A stretch of 64,000 bases of DNA from CAVHXA01 sp963639765 (GCA_963639765.1 CAVHXA010000006.1:1-64000); one strand, 5' to 3'. Shown: positions 27,310 through 36,637, counted from the stretch's first letter. Notes: generated by a model from the letters alone, not told the origin. A program made the numbers and translations.

Positions 27310-27969
27310 ATGGAGCTGCTCTATCAGGATACGGATCTTGTGGTGGCGATCAAGCCGCCGCGGGTGCTGAGCACCAACGAGCCCGGCGGCATGCCGCAGC
27401 TGCTGCGCGCCGAGCCCGGCCTTGCGGACGTACAGCTGCGGACGGTGCACAGGCTCGACCGGGTGGCCTCCGGCCTGATGGTTCTGGCCAAAACGCCGCA
27501 GGCGGCCTCAGAGCTTTCGCGACAGGTGCGGCAGAGTGATTTCGCCAAGGAATATCTGGCCGTGCTGCACGGGACACCGCAGCCCACGGACGGCACCCTG
27601 CGGGATCTGCTCTTCCGGGATACGCACGAGCGCAAGACCTATGTGACGCAGGAACCGGGAAAGGGCGTGCAGCAGGCAATTTTGCACTACCGCACCCTCG
27701 AAGGCGTCGGTGGTCTGAGCCTTGTGCATATTCGTCTGGTAACCGGCAGAACCCACCAGATTCGCTGTCAGTTTTCCAGCCGGGGCCTGCCTCTTGCGGG
27801 AGACCGAAAGTATTCTCTGCTCGATGATCCGTGGGAGCTTGCGCTGTGGTCCTGCCGCCTGCAGTTTGTGCACCCGGCAACAGGCAAAGCTATGGATTTT
27901 GCAAAGCTGCCGCCCGAGGATCCGCCATGGAGTCTGTTTTCGACATTGCATCCAAACCTCCGTCGCTGA
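27310..27969 (+). CDS. RluA-family pseudouridine synthase
   Basis: This 219-residue protein consists of the RluA catalytic domain only, without an S4 domain. VVAIKPPRVLSTNEPGG opens the fold, the active-site loop HRLDRVASGLMVLAKT supplies the catalytic Asp, and LVTGRTHQIRCQFSSRGLPL marks the C-terminal half. It converts specific uridines of rRNA or tRNA to pseudouridine, and the target cannot be assigned. The ATG lies four bases after brnQ and has no strong ribosome site, suggesting coupled translation. Confidence 0.88.
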   Translation: MELLYQDTDLVVAIKPPRVLSTNEPGGMPQLLRAEPGLADVQLRTVHRLDRVASGLMVLAKTPQAASELSRQVRQSDFAKEYLAVLHGTPQPTDGTLRDLLFRDTHERKTYVTQEPGKGVQQAILHYRTLEGVGGLSLVHIRLVTGRTHQIRCQFSSRGLPLAGDRKYSLLDDPWELALWSCRLQFVHPATGKAMDFAKLPPEDPPWSLFSTLHPNLRR

Positions 27970-28043
27970 CGGATAATCCGCCGATGCCTCTGCCGACCTG
28001 TGCAGGGTTGTCTTAATAAAAAACGATGCGAGCAGCCAAAAGG

Positions 28044-28081
28044 GCCTGTTGCCTGCATTTTGCGGGAGGCGGGCTCTTTTT
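28044..28081 (+). terminator. Terminator after the pseudouridine synthase
   Basis: A 13-bp G-U-tolerant stem (GCCTGTTGCCTGC with GCGGGAGGCGGGC) with a T-rich loop is followed by C-T residues ending in five T. The rest of the 396-base gap holds the next promoter and no visible gene. Confidence 0.8.
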
Positions 28082-28277
28082 CTGTGCCGGATTGCGGCAG
28101 CAATCCGGATGGTTTCTCCGGTCCGGGTGCTCTGCAGACGGAAATGCAGGCGCACAGTCCGCTTCGCGGAAACCGGGAAAGCCTTTCGGCACAGCACAGT
28201 CCGTGCAGGCTTCGTGTGACTTTTTATCATAAAGACATAATTTTGAAAAATGCCCGCAAAATTTCTTAATATTTGGC

Positions 28278-28306
28278 TTGCCTTTTTCCTGCGCGCATGA
28301 TATGTT
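28278..28306 (+). promoter_or_regulatory. Promoter for the first orphan binding lipoprotein
   Basis: TTGCCT and TATGTT are 17 bases apart, about 60 bases before the start codon. Confidence 0.5.
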
Positions 28307-28365
28307 TATGTCAGCTGTGTGGGCATGCCCGCAGATACACACGCAAAAAAGAGAGGAGAGCCGTC

Positions 28366-30129
28366 ATGAAACACAGAACACTTGCCCTGATACTGGCATT
28401 GGTGCTGGTATGCAGTCTGCTTGCCGGCTGCGGAAAAACGCAGCAGAGCGCCGAAGAGCCTGCCGAAGGGGCTGCCGGCGAGACTGTTGAAGAGACTGTT
28501 GATGAGCAGCCGACCGAGACACCCGAAGAGCAGCCGGCCGAGACACCCGAAGAATCCGAGGAGCAGCCTGCAGAAGAGCCTGAAGAGCAGCCTGCAGAAG
28601 AACCCGCCTTTACCGTCAGCTATCCGATGGAGGGCAACGAAAAGGTTTCGGGCTGGTTTTCGTTCTTTGGCGGGCTGAACACCATGCCCGGCTTCTTTAC
28701 CGACTCCGACTACGACGAGATGTTTATCATCCCCTACCTCGAAGAGGGCGCGGGTGTAGATCTCGACATGATCACAGTATCAGACACCATTGCCTCCGAG
28801 CAGTTCAAGCTGATGATTGCCTCGGGCGACTGGCCGGACTATTGCGGCTCGTTTGGCAGCATGTATTCCGGCGGCCTGCTGCAGGCCTATGAAGACGAAT
28901 GCATTCAGTCCTTTACCGACGAGGAGCTGCAGCAATATACCCCGGACTACTGGAAGATCCGCGGCGCACTCACGGGCGACGATCTGGCCGCCGCGCTCGA
29001 GCACCATATGAACCTCGGCGTGTATACCATCTCCAGCAAATCGATGGATGAGCAGGGCATGGTAACGCGGGCCGACTGGTACAGCGAGCAGGGAAGCCCG
29101 GAGATTACCACGCTGGACGAGTTTACCGACTATCTCTATGCCTGCTACAATGCCTATCAGGGCGACTCTACCCTGCACATGGAGGAGGGCGGCAGTCCCG
29201 GCTATATCGACGATGCCTTTGGCGTGACCATTCCGAGCTATGCCGGTTCCTCCGTTCCCTATTATGTCGACAACGGCGAGATCAAGAGCAACCTCACGGC
29301 CGACGGCTACTACGACTACCTCCAGTGGTTCCGCAAGCTGTATGCCGACGGGATCATCAACTCCGAATTCTATACCCGCTCGATGATGACCTATCAGCGC
29401 CTGAGCTATGTAGCCTCCGGAGAGATTGCCGTATGGCCCTGCAACGCAGGCTCCGTACACGACCAGAACCGCTTTTTGTCCGAGGGGCAGGCAAATATCG
29501 ACACCGTTCCGCTGAGCGTGATCACCGACGACGGCGTGAACGACTGGGGTATGAAGCGCAGCGTAGTGACCAACTGCTATACCGTGTCCGCCGACTGCGA
29601 CCATACCGAGACCGTTCTGGGCTTTATGAACTACCTCTACACCGAGCAGGGCATACTCTATGGCAACTACGGGGTTGAGGGCGTAACCTACGAGCTCGAC
29701 GACAACGGCGATCCCTGCTTCACCGACCTGATCATCAACAACGAATTCGGCACCATGCCCGAAAACGTTGTTCGTGCCTACATCGACGAGGTCTTCCCGG
29801 TATATCGCATTGCAGACCGCCTGTGGGGCACCTACGACGAAGACATGCTTGCCGCAGCCACACTGTGGACCGGCACCGAAACAAAATACGACCATTCCTA
29901 TCCCACTGCGGCCGGCCTGACCACCGACGAGCAGAACTCCATCACAAACGATTCTGCTGACATCATGACCTATGTTTCCACCGAAATTCTCAGCTTCCTG
30001 ACCGGCAACAAGGAACTCAACGAAGAGACCTGGGCAGCCTTCTGCGCCCAGCTTGAGGAAATCGGTCTGAGCGACGTGCTCGCTGTGTATCAGAATGCCT
30101 ACGACCAGACCATGGCCGGCGAACGCTGA
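28366..30129 (+). CDS. Orphan extracellular solute-binding lipoprotein
   Basis: This 587-residue lipoprotein (lipobox LLAGC near residue 20) has a long Glu/Pro/Thr-rich linker with EEQPAE-type repeats to about residue 80, then a large family 1-like solute-binding fold (FKLMIASGDWPDY, GGLLQAYEDE, MVTRADWYSEQG). It is a clear paralogue of the protein at 59803-61677, with the same segments in the same order. Size and style resemble LipO/oligosaccharide-type binding proteins, but no ligand can be assigned. No permease or ATPase gene is adjacent, unusual for a binding protein. A strong terminator follows. ATG has GAGAGGAGAG upstream; an in-frame upstream extension contains no signal peptide and is rejected. 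Confidence 0.85.
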   Translation: MKHRTLALILALVLVCSLLAGCGKTQQSAEEPAEGAAGETVEETVDEQPTETPEEQPAETPEESEEQPAEEPEEQPAEEPAFTVSYPMEGNEKVSGWFSFFGGLNTMPGFFTDSDYDEMFIIPYLEEGAGVDLDMITVSDTIASEQFKLMIASGDWPDYCGSFGSMYSGGLLQAYEDECIQSFTDEELQQYTPDYWKIRGALTGDDLAAALEHHMNLGVYTISSKSMDEQGMVTRADWYSEQGSPEITTLDEFTDYLYACYNAYQGDSTLHMEEGGSPGYIDDAFGVTIPSYAGSSVPYYVDNGEIKSNLTADGYYDYLQWFRKLYADGIINSEFYTRSMMTYQRLSYVASGEIAVWPCNAGSVHDQNRFLSEGQANIDTVPLSVITDDGVNDWGMKRSVVTNCYTVSADCDHTETVLGFMNYLYTEQGILYGNYGVEGVTYELDDNGDPCFTDLIINNEFGTMPENVVRAYIDEVFPVYRIADRLWGTYDEDMLAAATLWTGTETKYDHSYPTAAGLTTDEQNSITNDSADIMTYVSTEILSFLTGNKELNEETWAAFCAQLEEIGLSDVLAVYQNAYDQTMAGER

Positions 30130-30227
30130 CAGAATCAACGCGCACCTGCTGTCCGCCGCAGACGTACAGTTTGCGTACCGGCAGTCCGACCCGGCAGATG
30201 GTGTCTGCGGTTATGAAAAATGAAACA

Positions 30228-30264
30228 GGAGGAATCACGGATTTCGTGGTTCCTCCCGCTTTTT
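30228..30264 (+). terminator. Strong terminator after the orphan binding protein
   Basis: GGAGGAATCACG and CGTGGTTCCTCC form a long stem with a five-base loop, followed by CGC and five T. Confidence 0.88.
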
Positions 30265-30316
30265 CAGGGCAGGGCTGCAGGCACGGTTGTCCGTGCCTTT
30301 ACAGCCGTAAAGCCGG

Positions 30317-30823
30317 TTATTCCGAAACAAGAAAGTCCAGAGCATCAAGTGCGGCCAGAACGCGCCGATAAGCGGCCTCGTCGGGGCAGCGCAGGGTATG
30401 CAGGTGAATGCCCCGGGTCAGGGCACTGAGCGGCTGTGCGTGCAGGGCCAGAGAAAGAAAGATGTCTACGTCGTGCCGCGAGGAGCATTGCAGCTGGCCG
30501 GTAAGCTGACCGTATACGGGATGGTCTACGATTACATCCAGAACGGTGCAGCCCTGGTCGACCATGGCATACAGCTCGCGGCCCATGTCTGCGGCCTCGT
30601 GGCGGCAGGCAACGGTGCAGAGAAGGCCGTCGGACCGGTTGAGGACATAGCCGCGGGGCGTGGCGATAATCTGCTGTCCTGCGGCCCGCAGCAGAGCAAT
30701 ATCTCCAACAATAACCTGACGGCTTACACCAAGCTGCCCTGCCAGAGCACTTGCAGAGCAGGGCCCGTCTGCCCGGGTCAGGGCCTGTATGATTGCCTCA
30801 CGGCGCTGCTGTGCGGCAGACAT
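30317..30823 (-). CDS. niaR: NiaR-type transcriptional repressor (HTH + 3H domain)
   Basis: This 168-residue protein has an N-terminal winged helix of the HTH_11 type (SASALAGQLGVSRQVIVGDIALLR, residues about 19-43). A C-terminal 3H domain contains the metal-binding histidines, among them HEAADMGREL, VDHPVYGQLTG and the GIHLHTL segment. NiaR family repressors bind niacin and shut down NAD precursor uptake and salvage. The neighbour pncB fits exactly. The start ATG overlaps the pncB stop by one base (TGATG), with AAGGAGA seven bases upstream, so the repressor is translated with the enzyme it probably controls. Confidence 0.9.
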   Translation of the reverse strand: MSAAQQRREAIIQALTRADGPCSASALAGQLGVSRQVIVGDIALLRAAGQQIIATPRGYVLNRSDGLLCTVACRHEAADMGRELYAMVDQGCTVLDVIVDHPVYGQLTGQLQCSSRHDVDIFLSLALHAQPLSALTRGIHLHTLRCPDEAAYRRVLAALDALDFLVSE

Positions 30824-32271
30824 CAGCGGTTCTCCTTGAGCATGCGGTCTTTCAGGTCCCACAGGCGCTGAGAAAGATCAACATAATAATTGTGTGGGTT
30901 GTCAAAGCGCTTGACCTCGTCCCACAGGGTGTCGACCTGAGCAGCGCAATAGGTCCGGATTTCGTCGAGATTTGGGCTGGTATAAACAGGCTTACCGCCC
31001 AGAAAGATGGGCACAAGCAGCTCACGGGCCTGAAAATCGGAAAAAAGCTGCCGCTTCCAGGTTACGTCCGGGTCGAAGAGCTCCAGCGGCCGGGTGTCGT
31101 CTACCGTTTCGTCATAAAGGGTGAGATAGTCGGCAAAGGCCTTGCCGTTGCTGCGCTCATACAGACGATAAACCCGCTTATAATGTGGGTTTGTGATTTT
31201 TGCAACATTTTCGCTGATTTTGATTTTGGGCTTGATGGTGCCGTCCGGCTCTTCCGTGGCGGCAAGCTTGTATACTCCGCCGAATACGGGCTCGGACCGG
31301 GCGGTAATCAGCCGCTCGCCCACGCCGAAGGTGTCGATTTTGGCCCCCTGCAGCAGAAGATCCTGAATGAGGTATTCGTCGAGGGAGTTGGATACGGTGA
31401 TGGTGCACTCGGGCCAGCCGGCTTCGTCGAGCATTTTACGGGCCTCGCGGGTGAGATAGGCCATGTCGCCCGAATCAAGCCGAATGCCGCATTTGGTGAT
31501 GCCCAACGGACGGAGCACGGTATTAAAGGCACGGATGGCATCGGGGATGCCGCTTTTCAGGGTGTTGTAGGTGTCTACCAGCAGGCAGGCGTTGGTAGGG
31601 TAGGTTTCGCAGTAGGTCTTGAAGGCTTCGTACTGGCTGTCGAACATTTGTACCCAGGCGTGGGCCATAGTGCCGCCGGCGAACACACCATAAAGCGGGT
31701 CTGCGATGGTGCAGGCCGTGCCGGCGCAGCCGCCAATATAGGCAGCCCGTGCACCCAGGATGGCTCCGTCGGCACCCTGTGCCCGCCGGGAGCCGAATTC
31801 CAGAACCGCCCGGCCCTGTGCAGCCCGCACGATGCGGTTGGCCTTGGTGGCGATCAGGCTCTGGTGGTTGATGGTCAGCAGAAGAAAGGTTTCGAGGATC
31901 TGTGCCTGAATGGCTGGAGCACGGACGATCAGCAGCGGCTCCTTCGGGAAGACGGGAGTGCCCTCCGGGACGGCCCAGATGTCGCCGGTAAAGCGAAAAT
32001 CCGCAAGATACTGCAGAAAGACTTCGTCGAACATTCTGCGGCTGCGCAGATAGGCAATATCCTCGGCGTCAAAGTGCAGGTTTTGGACATAGCGGATAAC
32101 CTGTTCAAGTCCGGCAGCAATGGCAAAGCCGCCTCCGTCCGGTACAGAGCGGAAGAAAAGGTCGAAATAGCATACACGATCGGTGTAGCCATAGCGGAAA
32201 TACCCGTTGGCCATGGTCAGCTCATAAAAGTCGCACAGCATGGTCATGTTCAGAGGTTTTGTATTGTCCAT
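30823..32271 (-). CDS. pncB: Nicotinate phosphoribosyltransferase
   Basis: This 482-residue enzyme of the Preiss-Handler NAD salvage route joins nicotinate and PRPP to give nicotinate mononucleotide. The N-terminal LCDFYELTMANGYF, central LEFGSRRAQGADGAI, the HAWVQMF segment with the active-site His, and IRLDSGDMAYL are typical. The length is that of the long bacterial subgroup. ATG has AGGAGG at nine bases. It is followed directly by niaR. I see no clear promoter in the 97 bases between it and uppP, so part of its expression may come from the uppP transcript. Confidence 0.95.
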   Translation of the reverse strand: MDNTKPLNMTMLCDFYELTMANGYFRYGYTDRVCYFDLFFRSVPDGGGFAIAAGLEQVIRYVQNLHFDAEDIAYLRSRRMFDEVFLQYLADFRFTGDIWAVPEGTPVFPKEPLLIVRAPAIQAQILETFLLLTINHQSLIATKANRIVRAAQGRAVLEFGSRRAQGADGAILGARAAYIGGCAGTACTIADPLYGVFAGGTMAHAWVQMFDSQYEAFKTYCETYPTNACLLVDTYNTLKSGIPDAIRAFNTVLRPLGITKCGIRLDSGDMAYLTREARKMLDEAGWPECTITVSNSLDEYLIQDLLLQGAKIDTFGVGERLITARSEPVFGGVYKLAATEEPDGTIKPKIKISENVAKITNPHYKRVYRLYERSNGKAFADYLTLYDETVDDTRPLELFDPDVTWKRQLFSDFQARELLVPIFLGGKPVYTSPNLDEIRTYCAAQVDTLWDEVKRFDNPHNYYVDLSQRLWDLKDRMLKENR

Positions 32272-32368
32272 GGTTTCGTACCTCCTGCCCTGCACCCGGG
32301 CAGAGCAATAATGTTCGGGCAGGCCCTGCCCGAAAAAGAGAAAAGCGCCGGCGAGTGCACCTGCCTCG

Positions 32369-33193
32369 TTATGCGATGCTTCCAAAACCCAGCACCAGCA
32401 GGCCCAGAACAATGCGGTATACGCCGAAAGCCGAAAAGCTGTGCCTGCGCACATAGCCCACAAGTCCGCGGATAACCGCCAGCGACACGCCGAAGGCCAC
32501 CGCACAGCCGACAAGCAGAATGGCCCATTCCAGACCGGTTATGGTATAGCCGCGCAGCAGAAATTTGCATATTTTCAGAGCGCTGGCCCCCAGCATGGTG
32601 GGGATGGCCATAAAGAACGAAAACTCTGCCGCAGCCGTACGGTCTACACCCAGCAGCATGGCGCCCAGAATGGTAGAGCCCGAGCGCGAGGTGCCCGGGA
32701 TGATGGAAAGGGCCTGAAAGCCGCCGATGCCCAGCGCGGTTTTTACGGTAAAGCGGTTGATGCCGCTGATGCGGGGAGCCTGTCCGGCCCGGCGCCGCTC
32801 GATTATAATGAAGGCCGCGCCGTATAGAATCAGGGTAACGGCAACGGTTATGTGGTTGTAGAGGTGTTCGTCAAACCAGTCGTCCAGCGGAATGCCGATG
32901 ATGGCTGCCGGCAGCACACCGATGACCACGAGAAGCCACAGCCGCCATGTATGCAGCCGCTGTACAGGAGTTTTTGTGCGGCTGAAGGGGTTGAGCGTGT
33001 GGAAATAGAGGACAACTACGGCAGCAATGGCGCCAAGCTGGATGACCACCTGAAACATTTCATAGAAAGAATCGGAGACGTTCAGGTGCAGGCACTCGTT
33101 GAGCAGAATCATGTGCCCCGTGGAGCTGATGGGCAGCCATTCTGTTATGCCTTCAACAATGCCGAAGAGAATGGCTTTGAGAATTTCAAGCAT
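32369..33193 (-). CDS. uppP: Undecaprenyl-diphosphatase UppP (BacA)
   Basis: This 274-residue membrane enzyme has about seven to eight hydrophobic segments and removes a phosphate from undecaprenyl diphosphate, recycling the lipid carrier for cell-wall synthesis. It shows the BacA motifs GIVEGITEWLPISSTGH (residues 11-27, with Glu14 and Glu18) and PGTSRSGST near residue 165. The length is normal. ATG follows AAAGGAG at seven bases. A leftward extended -10 promoter lies about 40 bases upstream. High activity of this family gives bacitracin resistance. Confidence 0.95.
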   Translation of the reverse strand: MLEILKAILFGIVEGITEWLPISSTGHMILLNECLHLNVSDSFYEMFQVVIQLGAIAAVVVLYFHTLNPFSRTKTPVQRLHTWRLWLLVVIGVLPAAIIGIPLDDWFDEHLYNHITVAVTLILYGAAFIIIERRRAGQAPRISGINRFTVKTALGIGGFQALSIIPGTSRSGSTILGAMLLGVDRTAAAEFSFFMAIPTMLGASALKICKFLLRGYTITGLEWAILLVGCAVAFGVSLAVIRGLVGYVRRHSFSAFGVYRIVLGLLVLGFGSIA

Positions 33194-33231
33194 AGACGTT
33201 CTCCTTTTGCGGCCGATGCCGCGGCGGGGCC

Positions 33232-33260
33232 ATTATACCATGCCGCAGCGGAAAAGTCAC
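33232..33260 (-). promoter_or_regulatory. Promoter for uppP (extended -10)
   Basis: Read leftward, the box TGG-TATAAT is an extended -10 with a weak -35 (GTGACT) 17 bases upstream. It is the only candidate between uppP and the MutS-like genes. Confidence 0.5.
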
Positions 33261-33286
33261 GCAAATTGCCGCCCTGTGCCGTGGCC

Positions 33287-34771
33287 TCAGATGGAAACAC
33301 CCTTGCGGCGCAGGACCTCGGCCGCGTAGGAGTTGAACTCCGGCTCGCCGCGCACGATTTTGTAGGTTGAGCGGGTTTCGGTTTCGCTGTGTTCTACTGC
33401 AATGCGAATGCTGCCCAGAGTACTGCCCCACGAGAGCAGGCTGTTGAGCTCACTGCGGCGGGAGGCCAGCTCATACAGGTGCGTGACCCAAACGCCGCGC
33501 ACGCCTGCGGCCTGAAAGGCAGCAATGACCTCACGCGAAATGGACAGATTTTCGGCGGGACTGGTGGAGTTGAGCGGCTCATTAAACAGGACCAGGCTGT
33601 CCGGTGTGACCAGCTCAACAGCTTTGGCAATTCGCCCGGCCTCTTCGGAAAGAAGACCGCGGCGGGAAAAGTCGGCGCCGCTGGGGGCAAATACCGTGAG
33701 GATTTCAGAGGCCGGGCTGATGGCAGCAGAAGAGGCCGGTATCGGCAGGCCCAGCTGAAACAGCCACTGCGCCAGTCCGACCGATTGCAGAAATACGGTT
33801 TTTCCGCCCTGATTGGCCCCCGTGAGGATAAGCAGCTCGCCGCCCTGCGCAAAGGAAATGTCGTTGCAGATGATTTTTTCGCGACCGCTGATCAGAAGAA
33901 GGGGATTGAACAGGTTCTCTGCCGAAAAGGCTTTTTCTTCGGAGGGACAGATGCGTGCAAAGCAGCAGGGAAGACCGGCCTTTTTCCAGCTGTCACAGAG
34001 CTTTTGCGCCGAAAGAAAAAAGATCAGGTCCTGCTTGATGGAGCGCAGCTGCGCGGATTCCCGGCGCACAAACTGGCTGATGCTCTGCGCAGCTCCGGAT
34101 ACGGTTTTGCTCATCAGACGGCCCATGCCGTCGTAGGCGGTTCTGGTCAGGTCGAGTCTGTGCCCTTTGATCTGCCGGCGCTCTACGCGCAGCAGCTTTA
34201 CTCCTGTGGGCCTGAGCCCGGCGTCGAGATTAAAGCCGATGCTTACGCGCGAAGGCATGGCATAGTCGCGGCAAAGCTCCGCAAAGCCGCTGCGGATGCG
34301 GTCGAAACGTTCGCTGCCGCGCAGATCTAGGATCTGCTGTGACAGACGCTGCATTCCCTCGGAGTGCAGGCTGAGCGTGCGAAAGGTGTCGGCCAGCGTC
34401 TCGATGCGCTCAATATAGGAATCAAGAAACGAAAAATCACCGAAGCTGACGGGCTCTGCACCGCGCTCGTCGCCCCCGGCACGGCGGGCGGCGGTGGAAC
34501 GGCTTTCCCATACGTCGATGCAGTCGAGCAGCTGCTGCATGGCTTCGGGCAGGGCGGGATTGTCGAAAAGGTCCTGCATCACGGCCTGCCGCCAGGCAAT
34601 CACCGACGGGTCGGTGGTAAAGGTCTTGAGGATTTCTGCCGTGCTGAGCCGGAAATAGCTGCTTGGGGCCATGGCGTCGCAGATCCGCTCAAGCTGCAGA
34701 TCTTCTGCAGTGCGGGGCGGAAACAGCCTGTTTTGTTCCGGTTCACGGCCGGGCCAAAGTAAAGCTTCCAT
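33287..34771 (-). CDS. MutS-like ATPase, second of a tandem pair
   Basis: This 494-residue protein has an alpha-helical core resembling the MutS lever/clamp regions and a C-terminal MutS-type ABC ATPase. Walker A is GANQGGKTVFL near residue 315, with RRGLLSEEAGRI and VWVTHLYELA further on. The mismatch-recognition and connector domains of MutS are absent. The Walker B region reads LVLFNEPLNSTSP, where MutS usually has Asp-Glu, so Asp is replaced by Asn. It starts with MEALLWPG, echoing the start of its upstream partner. ATG has AAGGAGG overlapping the partner's stop codon, so the two are coupled. Mismatch repair is not implied, and the role is unknown. Confidence 0.8.
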   Translation of the reverse strand: MEALLWPGREPEQNRLFPPRTAEDLQLERICDAMAPSSYFRLSTAEILKTFTTDPSVIAWRQAVMQDLFDNPALPEAMQQLLDCIDVWESRSTAARRAGGDERGAEPVSFGDFSFLDSYIERIETLADTFRTLSLHSEGMQRLSQQILDLRGSERFDRIRSGFAELCRDYAMPSRVSIGFNLDAGLRPTGVKLLRVERRQIKGHRLDLTRTAYDGMGRLMSKTVSGAAQSISQFVRRESAQLRSIKQDLIFFLSAQKLCDSWKKAGLPCCFARICPSEEKAFSAENLFNPLLLISGREKIICNDISFAQGGELLILTGANQGGKTVFLQSVGLAQWLFQLGLPIPASSAAISPASEILTVFAPSGADFSRRGLLSEEAGRIAKAVELVTPDSLVLFNEPLNSTSPAENLSISREVIAAFQAAGVRGVWVTHLYELASRRSELNSLLSWGSTLGSIRIAVEHSETETRSTYKIVRGEPEFNSYAAEVLRRKGVSI

Positions 34772-34780
34772 AGGTCCTCC

Positions 34781-36535
34781 TTATTGCGCTGCAGCGATGG
34801 TGGCCCAGACCGGGTCATCGGGACGCATATCCATCCCTGCAGAGGCCATTCTGGCCAGCATGTCCGGCAGATTCAGCCCGAGCTGCCCCACAATGGCCCG
34901 CGCATAGCTGGACTGCCCGGGCTCACGGCAGCTCAGGCGATAGGGATAGTGCAGGGCACCGCTGCTGTCACGGTCCACCTGCATCACAAGGCTTGCCGCG
35001 CGATCCTGCAGGCCGGCGGCCTGCAGACGGGCCTGCAGCAGACGATAGATTTCGTTGTAGTGGGTCACGGTTATGGAGGGGATGCTTCTTGCAGTCAGAT
35101 CGCTGAAAAGATCTATGCAGATTTCTATGCCCTCAGAGGCACTTGTGGAGGTCATGGGCTCGTTGAGCAGAACCAGGCTGCGCGGAGTCGCGCTCTGGCA
35201 GATTGTGCGGATCTTTTCCACCTCAAGACCCATGCGCGAATCCTCGGAGGTGTCGCTTTCTCCGGCAGCAAAAAGGGTGTATACGGTGTCGGCGGGCTGC
35301 AGCGCGGCAAAGCCAGCGGGAACAAAGCAGCCAAGCTGAAAGAGCCACTGGAGCTGGCCGACGGCGATGAGATAGGTGGTCTTTCCGGAGGAATTGGCTC
35401 CGGTGATAAGGTTGACGCAGCCGGCACCGAGCCGCAGGTCGTTTGCAACGGTCGGAGTCTGACCTGTCAGAGCCAGCTCGATGGGATACAGGTCCCGGGC
35501 CTGTCTGGTTCCGTCGGAAGAAAGCTGCGGACGACACACAGGCATGCCGGCCTGCTGCAGACGGCGGCACAGCTGCACGGCAGAGGTATAGAATTTCAGC
35601 TCCTGACCCAGATCTGCAAGCGCGGTTCGGCCGGAAACGGGCAGGTGCAGGGTTTCCTTGCGCAGACGCGCAAGCTCACTGCGGGCCTGCATGCCGAGTT
35701 CACTGGCAAGATATTCCTGAAGCTGCACGGAATTCCCGCTTTGCGGAAAGGCACTGAGCGTGGTCAGTCCGTCAAAGCCCTCGTCGGCCAGACGATCCAG
35801 CAGCCCGGAGCGCTGATATGCACCGGAGCGGATTTCACGCATTTCGAGGCTTTCGAGGTTCATGCCCTGGTCCAGACATACGTCCACGGCAAAGGCACCG
35901 ATGCCCTTCCACCAGACCTGCGTTTTTTCGAGCTGGGCAAGTGTCTGGTCAATCCGGTCGGTCTGGTATTGGCTGTCTGCCCAGTCACGCAGTCGCACAA
36001 GAGCCGGTGCGCGGACCTCGGCTGTGTTCAGAGCCCTGCGCAGCAGGGACATGGCCTCGGCATAGCGGCGGAGATGCTCATAGAAAAAGACGGTGGCACG
36101 AAGATACTGGGCATGATAATCGTCCGGGTCCAGCTCTTCCAGAAGCATGTTGCCGCCCTTTCGGAGCAGCTTTTCCAGGTTGGTTACGGTTTTTTTAAAG
36201 CCCTCAAGCGGGGCAATGCCGACGGTCAGTCCGCGGGCGTTCTGGTGAATCAGACGGACGTAGGTGCCGATTTCCCCGGCAAGAATCTGAACACGGCTGA
36301 GCGTGTCTGCCAGCGCGGGAGAGTCGAGCAGATCCTGCATGATGTCGTGACGCCACATAAGGGTCTGCGGATCATCGGTGAGAATGCTTTCGGCCAGCGC
36401 AAAGCTCTCTGCCACGGGCATGCCGGCAAACAGAAGCGAGCTTGCGCGTTCGAGCTCAAGATCCTCACGGCAGTTTTGAAAGCTGACTGAGCCTGCGGCG
36501 TGTCCGTCGGGCCATAATAAGCTGCAGATTTCCAA
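34781..36535 (-). CDS. MutS-like ATPase, first of a tandem pair
   Basis: This 584-residue protein has the same plan as its neighbour: a helical core containing a MWRHDIMQDLLDSPAL segment (compare AWRQAVMQDLFDNPAL downstream), then a MutS-type ATPase with Walker A GANSSGKTTYL near residue 380, Walker B-like LVLLNEPMTSTSA (Asn for Asp again) and ITVTHYNEIYR. The start is taken as TTG at 36535, which has AGGAGG nine bases upstream and gives an N-terminus (MEICSLLWPDG) like the partner's. A GTG at 36559 lies upstream of that site. Both proteins could form a heterodimer, since MutS ATPases act as dimers; this is inference. Confidence 0.8.
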   Translation of the reverse strand: MEICSLLWPDGHAAGSVSFQNCREDLELERASSLLFAGMPVAESFALAESILTDDPQTLMWRHDIMQDLLDSPALADTLSRVQILAGEIGTYVRLIHQNARGLTVGIAPLEGFKKTVTNLEKLLRKGGNMLLEELDPDDYHAQYLRATVFFYEHLRRYAEAMSLLRRALNTAEVRAPALVRLRDWADSQYQTDRIDQTLAQLEKTQVWWKGIGAFAVDVCLDQGMNLESLEMREIRSGAYQRSGLLDRLADEGFDGLTTLSAFPQSGNSVQLQEYLASELGMQARSELARLRKETLHLPVSGRTALADLGQELKFYTSAVQLCRRLQQAGMPVCRPQLSSDGTRQARDLYPIELALTGQTPTVANDLRLGAGCVNLITGANSSGKTTYLIAVGQLQWLFQLGCFVPAGFAALQPADTVYTLFAAGESDTSEDSRMGLEVEKIRTICQSATPRSLVLLNEPMTSTSASEGIEICIDLFSDLTARSIPSITVTHYNEIYRLLQARLQAAGLQDRAASLVMQVDRDSSGALHYPYRLSCREPGQSSYARAIVGQLGLNLPDMLARMASAGMDMRPDDPVWATIAAAQ

Positions 36536-36592
36536 AAAGAAGTTCCTCCTGTGAAGCACCGTGCGCAGAGCGCGCAGGCTGCGATGCTTCTT

Positions 36593-36621
36593 ATAGTATC
36601 ATAACGGGATGCCCGGGGCAA
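36593..36621 (-). promoter_or_regulatory. Promoter for the MutS-like pair
   Basis: Read leftward, TTGCCC and TACTAT are 17 bases apart, about 58 bases before the TTG start. The divergent promoter for the carbonic anhydrase gene begins about 17 bases to the right. Confidence 0.55.
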
Positions 36622-36637
36622 GCGCACTTTGCAGCGC

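Noticed and set aside
32313..32334. Perfect palindrome TTCGGGCAGG/CCCTGCCCGAA between uppP and pncB as a NiaR operator or terminator
   Set aside because: It lacks a T run in the direction of transcription and does not resemble known NiaR sites. It could stabilise the mRNA end, but I cannot support a role.
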